Below are positions 16,763 to 26,000 of a stretch of DNA of 64,000 nucleotides, piece after piece. The position numbers were made by a program, and so were the translations under genes. How positions within the stretch are numbered: the first letter of the stretch is position 1; every line of letters begins with the position of its first letter. Source of the stretch: Dyella subtropica. Its GTDB lineage: Bacteria; Pseudomonadota; Gammaproteobacteria; Xanthomonadales; Rhodanobacteraceae. The stretch spans positions 62,001 through 126,000 of the forward strand of contig NZ_JAPDPD010000015.1 in assembly GCF_026283965.1 (NCBI RefSeq). The letters run 5' to 3'. Below the pieces are notes generated by a model. It was not told the origin of the DNA, did not search any database, and saw nothing but the letters and a program-made list of their open reading frames with translations.

Positions 16763-19700
16763 TCAGATGAAGCCCTCCTCGTACACCGGCTGCTTCGGAG
16801 CGGCCGGGTTCAAACGGGGCACCATGGATACCCGTTCAGCGAATTGCTCCAGCACCGCTGCCGCGAATAGCGCCTGCACGCTGGCATGCAGATCCACCTG
16901 CCGCATCCGCGCCAGCAGGCGCACAGCCAGCAGGGAATGGCCGCCCAGCTCGAAGAAGTTGTCGTGTCGGCCTACGCGCTCGACACCGAGCAGTTCCTGC
17001 CAGATCTCGGCGATCGCCGTTTCGACCCGGCCGATCGGCGCTTCATAAGCTTGCGTTGCATACGCGTCCACCTCCGGCGCCGGCAGTGCCTTGCGATCCA
17101 GCTTGCCGTTGACCGTCAGAGGAAAATCCTCCAGCGTCACGAAGGCGTTCGGCACCATATAGTCGGGAAGCTGCTTCGAAAGCTCCGCACGCAGATCCGC
17201 CACGGCAAGCACGCTGCCCGCTTCGGCGCGGAGGTAGGCCACCAGTCGCTTGTCCCCGGGCTGGTCTTCCCGCGCGATCACCACGCTGGCGGCCACACCT
17301 GCACACGCGGCGAGCTTCGCCTCGATTTCGCCAAGCTCGATGCGGAACCCGCGGATCTTCACCTGGAAATCGTTGCGGCCCAGATACTCGATCTCGCCGG
17401 CCGCGTTATAACGACCCAGGTCGCCCGTCCGGTATAACCGACTTCCCGGCGACCCGAAGGGATCGTCGACGAAGCGTTCGGCCGTCAACGTCGGACGGTT
17501 CAAATACCCTCGCGCGACGCCCACGCCACCGATATGGATTTCCCCCGCCACACCGACAGGAACCGGCCGGCGCCGCTCATCCAGGATGTAGATCTGCGTG
17601 TTGGCGATCGGACGTCCGATCGGTATCGCCAAGCCGACGTCCTGCGTACGGCAGGCATGGAAGGTGACATCGACGGACGCCTCCGTCGGCCCATACAGGT
17701 TATGCAGATGCGCCGTCGACGACGCCAGGAAATCGCGCGCGACATCCGCGGGCAAGGCTTCACCGCTACAGAAGACGTGTCTGAGACTGGTGCACGCCGC
17801 CAGGTCCTCGACACTCAGGAACTGCCTGAGCATGGACGGCACGAAGTGCGTCACCGTCACCGCTTCGCCCACGATCAGGTCGCGCAGATCCGCTGGATCC
17901 TTGTGCCCGCCCGGCTCCGCCAGCACGATTCGCGCGCCATACGACAACGGCCAGAAGAATTCCCACACTGACACGTCGAAGCTAAACGGTGTCTTTTGCA
18001 GAACACGATCCATGCCGTCGAGCCGATAGGCATCCTGCATCCACTGCAGGCGATTCACGATGGCGCCGTGCTCAACCATCACACCCTTCGGGTTGCCGGT
18101 GGAGCCCGACGTATAGATGACATAGGCCAGCTGCGTGCTTGAGAGCTCGTCCACCACAGGATCATGTCGGGGTTGCAGCGCCAGGCTTTCGGCGTCATCC
18201 AGCAGCACCACCGGCGGCGCGATGTCCTGCAACCGGCGACGCCATGCCTCCTGCGTCAGCACAAGTTTCGGGGCACTGTCCGCCAGCATGTAGCCGATCC
18301 GATCGACCGGATAATCCGGATCCAGCGGCACATAACTTGCGCCCGCCTTCAGCACACCCAGCAAGCCGACCACCATCTCGGCGCTGCGCTCGGCATACAG
18401 CGCCACCCGATCGTCGGGCTTGATCCCCTGGCCCAGCAGATGATGGGCGAGCTGGTTGGCGCGGGCGTTCAACTCCGCATAGGTCAACTGGCGTTCCTTG
18501 AACACCAGGGCGATCGCGTCCGGCGTGCGCCCCACTTGCGCTTCAAACAGCTGATGCAGGCAGCGGATCTTTGGATAGTCCACGGTCGTGTCATTGAACG
18601 TCTCCACCACTTGCTGCCGCTCCGCCGCGTCCAGCACGTCCAATTGGCACACGGGGGTGGATGGCGCGTATTCCAATGCGTCGACCAATTGCTCCATGGC
18701 CCGATGCAGCATCGCGCACACTCGCGCCGGACCGATCGACTCCTGCACCTGCACCAGCAATTCAAATCCTTCGCCGAAATCGTCGATTGCCAAGGTCAAC
18801 GGATAATTGGTGCGCTCCTCCGAACGCAGATGGCCCGCCTCCTCCTGCGCACCTGACGGCTTCGACTCCTCGCTGGCCGCGGTATGACGGTAATTCAGCA
18901 GCGCACTGAACAGCGGCGCGGGTGCCCGAACACCACTGCAGTTCTGCGCCAGCACCAGCGAGGCGTGCTCGTGGTGCAGCAGCTGGCTGATCAGGCCGTG
19001 CACGGCGCGCACGCTGGCATCGACGCTGCTTTCGTCGATGCGGATCCGTACCGGCAGCGTATTGATCCCCAGGCCCAAGGCGTTCTCGCCCTGCATGCCA
19101 CCGAACAGGACGGTGCCGAACACCACGTCGTTCTGGCCTGACGCCCGCGCGAACACCAGGGCGGTAGCCAGGTGGCAGAGACTTGCCGCGCTCACGCCCA
19201 GCGCCCGCGCCCGGGACCGCAGCCGCCGCGCCAGCCCTGCGTCGACCTCGCGCCGAAAATCGACGATGTTGCTGCCGTCGCCATGCACATTGGCAAGGCC
19301 GAACGGGATCGTCGGCTCGTCGACGTCGCCGAGCATTTGGCGGAAGAACGCCTCGTGTTCCGACGCGCTCACGCCCAGCCGCGCCTGCGCCACGAAGTTG
19401 CGGAAGGGCAGCGCGGGCGGAAGCTCGGCCTGGCGTCCTTGCAGGTAGGCCGCAACCTCCGCCTGCAGGTGCTCCTGCGCCATGTGATCCATGCACAACT
19501 GATGCAGCAGTTGCAGGACCACCCATCGGTCGTTGCGCTCGTCATACGCCGCAAACAGCTTGAACAGCGGGGCCTGGCGCAGATCCAGCCGGCATCGCCG
19601 CGGATCGAAGCGCGTCCACAGCTGCTCCGCGATATCACCGTCGCTGGCCGACAAGACAGGCTCCTCCACCACCAGCTCGGCCTTTCGCCACACCACCTGG

Positions 19701-20059
19701 ACCGGCTCGGACAAGCCTTCCCACACGACCCCGGTCCGCAGCATGTCGTGGCGGCCGATCGCGAAACGCAACGCGGTCAGGTAACTCTCCAACTGGGCCT
19801 TGTTGCCAAAAGTAGAGAGGGACCTCAGTACATAAGGATCGCCATCGGTCGCCAGCATGTGATGGAACAGGATCCCTTCCTGCAGCGGCACTAAGGGATA
19901 GATGTCCTGGATATTCGCTGCCCCTCCCGGCACGGTCGCAGCGATCCGCTCGATTTCCGGCGCCGTCAACTCAATCAGCGATAGCATCGCCGGGGTGATC
20001 GCCGTCGCGTCTGGCGGGGGCAAGTTATCCGGCACCGCGACGACTTCGGCGTCGCCCGT
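16763..20059 (-). other. NRPS module 3: dual E/C with His-to-Gln change, A3 (Ser), PCP, C-terminal tail
   Basis: The dual-type start (HHMLATDGD) is intact, but the catalytic motif reads HQLCMDH: codon CAG at 19499-19501 gives Gln2398 where module 2 has CAC for His. A3 is nearly identical to A2, including the serine code. After PCP3 only about 45 residues remain, ending in an acidic, aromatic tail. No TE, R or terminal C domain. Confidence 0.88.
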
Positions 20060-23000
20060 GGTGGCCGCGGCCAATCCCGACAAGGTCGGCGTCTCGAACA
20101 GCATCCGCACGTGGGCATGCAGATCCACCTGCCGCATCCGGGCCAGCAGGCGCACGGCCAGCAGGGAATGGCCGCCCAGCTCGAAGAAGTTGTCGTGCCG
20201 GCCTACGCGCTCGACACCGAGCAGGTCCTGCCAGATCTCCGCGATCGCCGTTTCGACCCGACCGATCGGCGCTTCATAGGCTTGGGTTGCAAACGCATCC
20301 GCCTCCGGCGCCGGCAGTGCCTTGCGATCCAGCTTGCCGTTGACCGTGAGGGGGAAATCCTCCAGCGTCACGAAGGCGTTCGGCACCATATAGTCGGGCA
20401 ACTGCTTCGACAGCTCCGCGCGCAGATCCGCCACGGCAAGCACACTGCCCGCTTCGGCGCGGAGGTAGGCTACCAGCCGCTTGTCGCCGGGTTGGTCCTC
20501 GCGCGCGATCACCACGCTGGCGGCCACACCTGCACACGCGGCGAGCTTCGCCTCGATTTCGCCAAGCTCGATGCGGAACCCACGGATCTTCACCTGGAAA
20601 TCGTTGCGGCCCAGATACTCGATCTCGCCGGCCGCGTTATACCGACCCAGGTCACCCGTTCGATACAAGCGGCCTCCCGGCGACCCGAAGGGATCGTCGA
20701 CGAAGCGTTCGGCCGTCAACGTCGGACGGTTCAAATACCCTCGCGCGACGCCCACGCCACCGATATGGATTTCCCCCGCCACGCCCACAGGAACCGGCCG
20801 GCGCCGGTCATCCAGAATGTAGATCTGCGTGTTGGCGATCGGACGTCCGATCGGTATCGCCAAGCCGACGTCCTGCGCACGGCAGGCATGAAAAGTGACA
20901 TCGACGGACGCCTCCGTCGGCCCATAAAGGTTATGCAGATGCGCCGTCGACGATGCCAGGAAAGCTCCCACGACATCCGCGGGCAAGGCCTCACCGCTAC
21001 AGAAGACGTACCGAAGACGGGTGCACGCCGCCAAGTCCTCGACACTCAGGAACTGCCTCAGCATGGACGGCACGAAATGTGTCGCCGTCACCGCTTCGCG
21101 CACGATCAGGTCACGCAGATAGGCCGGATCCTTGTGCCCACCCGGCTCCGCCAGCACGATCCGCGCGCCGTACGACAACGGCCAGAAGAATTCCCACACC
21201 GACACATCGAAGCTGAAGGGGGTCTTTTGAAGAATGCGATCGCTACCGTCGAGCCGATAGGCGTCCTGCATCCACTGCAGACGATTGACGATGGCGCCAT
21301 GCTCAACCATCACGCCCTTCGGGTTGCCAGTGGAGCCCGACGTATAGATGACATAGGCCAGATGCGTACTTGAAAGCTCGTCCACCACAGGGTCATGTCG
21401 GGGTTGCAGCGCCAGGCTTTCAGCGTCATCCAGCATCACCACCGGCGGCGCGACGTCCTGCAACCGGCGACGCCATGCCTCCTGCGTCAGCACAAGTTTC
21501 GGCGCACTGTCCGCCAGCATGTAGCCGATCCGATCGACCGGATAATCCGGATCCAGCGGCACATAACTTCCGCCCGCCTTCAGCACACCCAGCAAGCCGA
21601 CCACCATCTCAGCGCTGCGCTCGGTATACAGCGCCACGCGATCGTCGGGCTTGACCCCCAGACTCACGAGACGATGAGCCACTTGGTTGGCGCGGACATT
21701 CAGCTCGTCATAGGTCAGCTGGTGATCCCTGAACACCAGGGCGATCGCGTCCGGCGTGCGCTCCGCCTGCGCTTCGAACAGCTGATGCAGGCAGCGGACT
21801 TGCGGATAGTCCACCGCCGTGTCGTTGAACGCTTCCAGCAGCTGATGACGCTCCTCCACGCCCAATACGTCCAGCTCGCACACGGCGCTGGACGGCGCGC
21901 GTTCCAGCGCATCGACCAATTGCTCCAGGGCTCGATGCACCATCGCGCACACCCGCGCAGGACCCACCGAGGCCGGCACCTGCGCGACCAGTTCAAAGCC
22001 TTCGCCAAGGTCGTCGATGGCCAGCGTCAACGGATAGTTGGTGCGTTCCTCCGAGCGCTGCCCCACCACGCCTTCCCACTGGACTGCCGCCCCCTGCCCT
22101 TCGCTGGCCGCGCTATGGCGGTAATTCAACAGCGCACTGAACAGCGGCGCCGGTGCTTGGACGCCGCTGCAGTTCTGCGCCAACGCCAGCGAGGCGTGCT
22201 CGTGACGCAACAGCCGGCTGATCAGGCGATGCACCGCGCGCACACTGGTATCGACGCTGCTTTCGTCGATGCGAATCCGCACCGGCAGCGTATTGATCCC
22301 CAGGCCCAGGGCATTCTCGCCCTGCATGCGCCCGAACAGGACGGTGCCGAACACCACGTCGTCCCGGCCCGACACCCGCGCAAGCACCTGCGCCCACGCC
22401 AGATAGAACAGGCTCGCCGCGCTTACGCCAAGCGCCCGCGCCCGGGACCGCAGCCGCCGCGCCAGCCCCGCATCGATTGCCCGCCGAATCTCGTCGATAT
22501 CGCTCCCGTCGCCCCGCACATCGGCGAGGCCGAACGGTATCGTCGGTTCGCCGACGTCACCAAGCATCTCGCGGAAGAATGCCTCGTGCTCCGACGCACT
22601 CACGCCAAGCCGCGCCTGCGCCACGAAGTTGCGGAACGGCAGCGCGCGCGGAAGCTCGGCCTGACGTCCTTGCAGGTACAGCGCGATCTCCGCCTGCAGC
22701 TGGTCCTGTGCCATGTGGTCCATGCACAGGTGATGCAGCAGCTGCAGGGCGATCCATCGATCGCTGCGCTCGTCATAGGCCACAAACAGCCGGAACAGCG
22801 GAGCCTGGTGTAGATCCAGCCGGTATTCCCGCGGATCGAAGCGCGCCCATAGCTGGTCGGCGACGTCGCCGTCGCTCGCCGACAAGGCAAGTTCTTCCAC
22901 CGCCAGCTCGGCCTTTCGCCACACCACCTGGGCCGGCTCGGATAAGCCCTCCCACACAATCCCGGTCCGCAGCATGTCATGGCGATCGATCGCGAAGCGC

Positions 23001-26000
23001 AATGCGGCCAGATAGCTGTCCAGTTGCGTGCGACTTTCGAAGACCGACAGAGCCCTAACCTGATAGGGGTCGCCTTCAGTCGCCAGCATGTGATGGAACA
23101 ACATGCCTTCCTGCAGCGGCGCCAGGGGATAGATGTCCTGGATATTCGCCGCTCCTCCCGGCACGGTCGCGGCGATCCGCTCGATCTCCGGGGCCGTCAA
23201 CTCGACCAGGGACAGCATCGCCGGAGTGATCGCCGTCGCATCCGGCGGAATCAGATTATCTGGCACAACCAAAACGTCAGCGCCACCGCCAATCGCCGCA
23301 GCCAATCCCGACACCGTCGGTGTCGAGAACAAGGTCTGCACGTCGGCATGCAGATCCATCTGCCGCATCCGTGCCAGCAGGCGCACGGCCAGCAGGGAAT
23401 GCCCGCCCAGTTCGAAGAAGTTGTCGTGCCGGCCCACGCGCTCGACACCCAGCAGTTCCTGCCAGATGTCGGCGATCGCCGTTTCGACCCGGCCGACAGG
23501 TGCTTCGTACGCCTGCGTCACAAAGGCGTCCGCTTCCGGCGCCGGCAACGCCTTGCTGTCCAGCTTGCCGTTGACCGTCAGAGGAAAATCCTTCAGCGTC
23601 ACGAACGCGCTCGGCACCATGTATTCGGGCAATTGCCTGGAGAGCGCCGCGCGCAGCTCCGAGACGGAAAGCACGATCCCTGCTTCTGCGCGGATATAGG
23701 CCACCAGCCGCTTGTCCCCTGGCCGGTCTTCCCGCGCAATGACCACGCTAGCCGCTACGCCTTCGCAGGCGGCGAGCTTCGCCTCGATTTCGCCAAGCTC
23801 GATGCGGAACCCGCGGATCTTCACCTGGAAATCGTTGCGGCCCAGATATTCGATCTCGCCGGCCGCGTTATAACGCCCAAGATCGCCCGTGCGGTACAGC
23901 CGGCTTCCCGGCGGCCCGAAGGGATCATCGACGAAGCGCTCCGCCGTCAACTCCGGCTGGTTCAAATACCCCTGCGCAACCGCTGCCCCGCCGACGAAAA
24001 TCTCGCCCTGCATATAAGCAGGCACCGGCCGCATGGCCTGATCCAGGATATGCACCGCGACATTGGCCACGGGCCGGCCCAATGAAACTTCCCTCAGCGC
24101 GCCGTCCTGATCCGTCCGCGCCGGACATTTATATCGAGTCACCGCAATCGCGGTTTCGGTGGGGCCGTACGTATTGAACAGATCGATCCGATCGGCCGCC
24201 TTGGCTTGCCATTGCGCCAAGGCCATGGGCGAAGCGCGCTCGCCGCCGATCACCACGCAGCGCAGCATGGGCGGCAAAGGGACATGGTCGAGGTCGACCA
24301 CGATCTCATGCCAATACGCCGTGGGCAGCATCAGGACCGTAATGCCCATGCGCCCGCAGCGATCCATGAAGTGTTCGCTGGATTCGAGCATCCCTGCGGG
24401 ACGCAGGACCAGCGTCGCGCCTTTGGCGAACGTGGAGAAGATCTCTTCGAAGCTCGCGTCGAAAGCGATCGAGGCGAACTGCAGGACGCGATCGGAAGGC
24501 TCGATGCCGTAATCCTCGCCAGCGCCTACGGCGTAATTCACCAATGCGCCGTGCGACAGCATCACGCCCTTGGGCTGCCCCGTCGATCCGGACGTGTACA
24601 GCACGCAGGCAAGCGAGCCGGCATGGCCCGTCGGCGCCAGGTCGGCGCCGCTCTCCTGCGCCATGCTGTCCTGCTCGCGATCCAGATGGAAGACGATCCT
24701 GGCCGCGGCAGCCAGGCCCAGGTCGATATCCGACATCGTCAGAAGCATGTCGATCCCGGCGTCTTCGACGATGAAATCGAGACGCTGGACCGGCGTGGCC
24801 GGATCGAGCGGAACGCAGGCGCCGCCGGCTTTCAGCACCGCCATCAGCGCCACCAGCATGCCGCTGGATCGTTCGAACAAGATCCCGACCCGGGATTCGG
24901 GCCGCACACCGCGTGCCCTCAGAACCCGCGCCAATTGATTGGCTTGCGCGTTCAACTCGGCATAGCTAAGAGCCACGCCGTCCTCTTCGACGGCAACCGC
25001 TGTCGGCCGGAGCGCCGCCTGGCGCTCCAGAAATTGATGCAGTTGCGCGATATCGGTGGCTTGCTTCGCCCCCTGCGCCCAATCCATGAGCAGCGCTTCG
25101 CGCTCGGCCTCGGTCAGCAGATCGAGCTCGGCGACGGGCCGATCAGGCTCGGCAAGAGCGCCGCCCAGGAAGATCTGAAGCCTTTCTATGAGCTTCCCGA
25201 TTTCCTGTTGATCAAAAAGATCGCCGTTGAATTCCGTTCTGCCGGTGAGCCCTGCCGGCGTCTCTTCCAGCGTGACCGAAAGGTCGAATTTTGTCGTGCC
25301 ATTGCCGGTGGAAGGCACATAGGCGCCAAAAGCTCCTTCGAAATGTTCGATATCGGGAGCTTGCTCATCCTCCACCGCCTGCAGCGGCGCATCAGGGCTT
25401 CGTTGCTCGGTCGGCGAGTTCAACAACACCAGCATCGTTTGAAACAGCGGCGAGCCGCTGGTATCGCGCGTGATTTGCAGCTTCGGCATTAACTCTTCAT
25501 AGGGGACGGCACTATGGTCGAACGCTGCCAGGCAGGTGCGCCGGATCTGCTGCAGCAAGTCGCGAAAACTGGCGTTCTTGTCGACACGCACGCGCAAAGG
25601 CAGCGTATTCAGGAAAAAGCCGATCAGGCTTTCGGTCTCGACGCGCCCTCGGTCGGAGACGGCCGAGCCGATGATGATGTCGTCCTGCAGGGTGTAGCGG
25701 GACAGCAGCGCGGAATAGCCGGCAATCAGTGTCATGAACAAGGTGACGCGTTCCGTCTCGCACCATCGGCGCAGTGCAGCGGAAAGCGCGGGCGGAAAGA
25801 AGAAATTGCCGCAGCAGCCGCGCGTCTCCACTTGCCTGGAACGATTCCTGGCCAGATGGAGCACCGGCAATTCACCGCCGAGATGCCCGGCCCAGTAATC
25901 GATGTGCGCATCGAGCACCTTCCCTTTCAGCCACTGATGTTGCCAGAGGGCGAAATCGGCCCACTGGATCGGCAGTTCCGGCAAGGGTGAGGGAAGACCG

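Noticed and set aside
16763-16930. Thioesterase or reductase at the NRPS C-terminus
   Set aside because: Only a short acidic tail follows PCP3; no GxSxG and no room for a domain.
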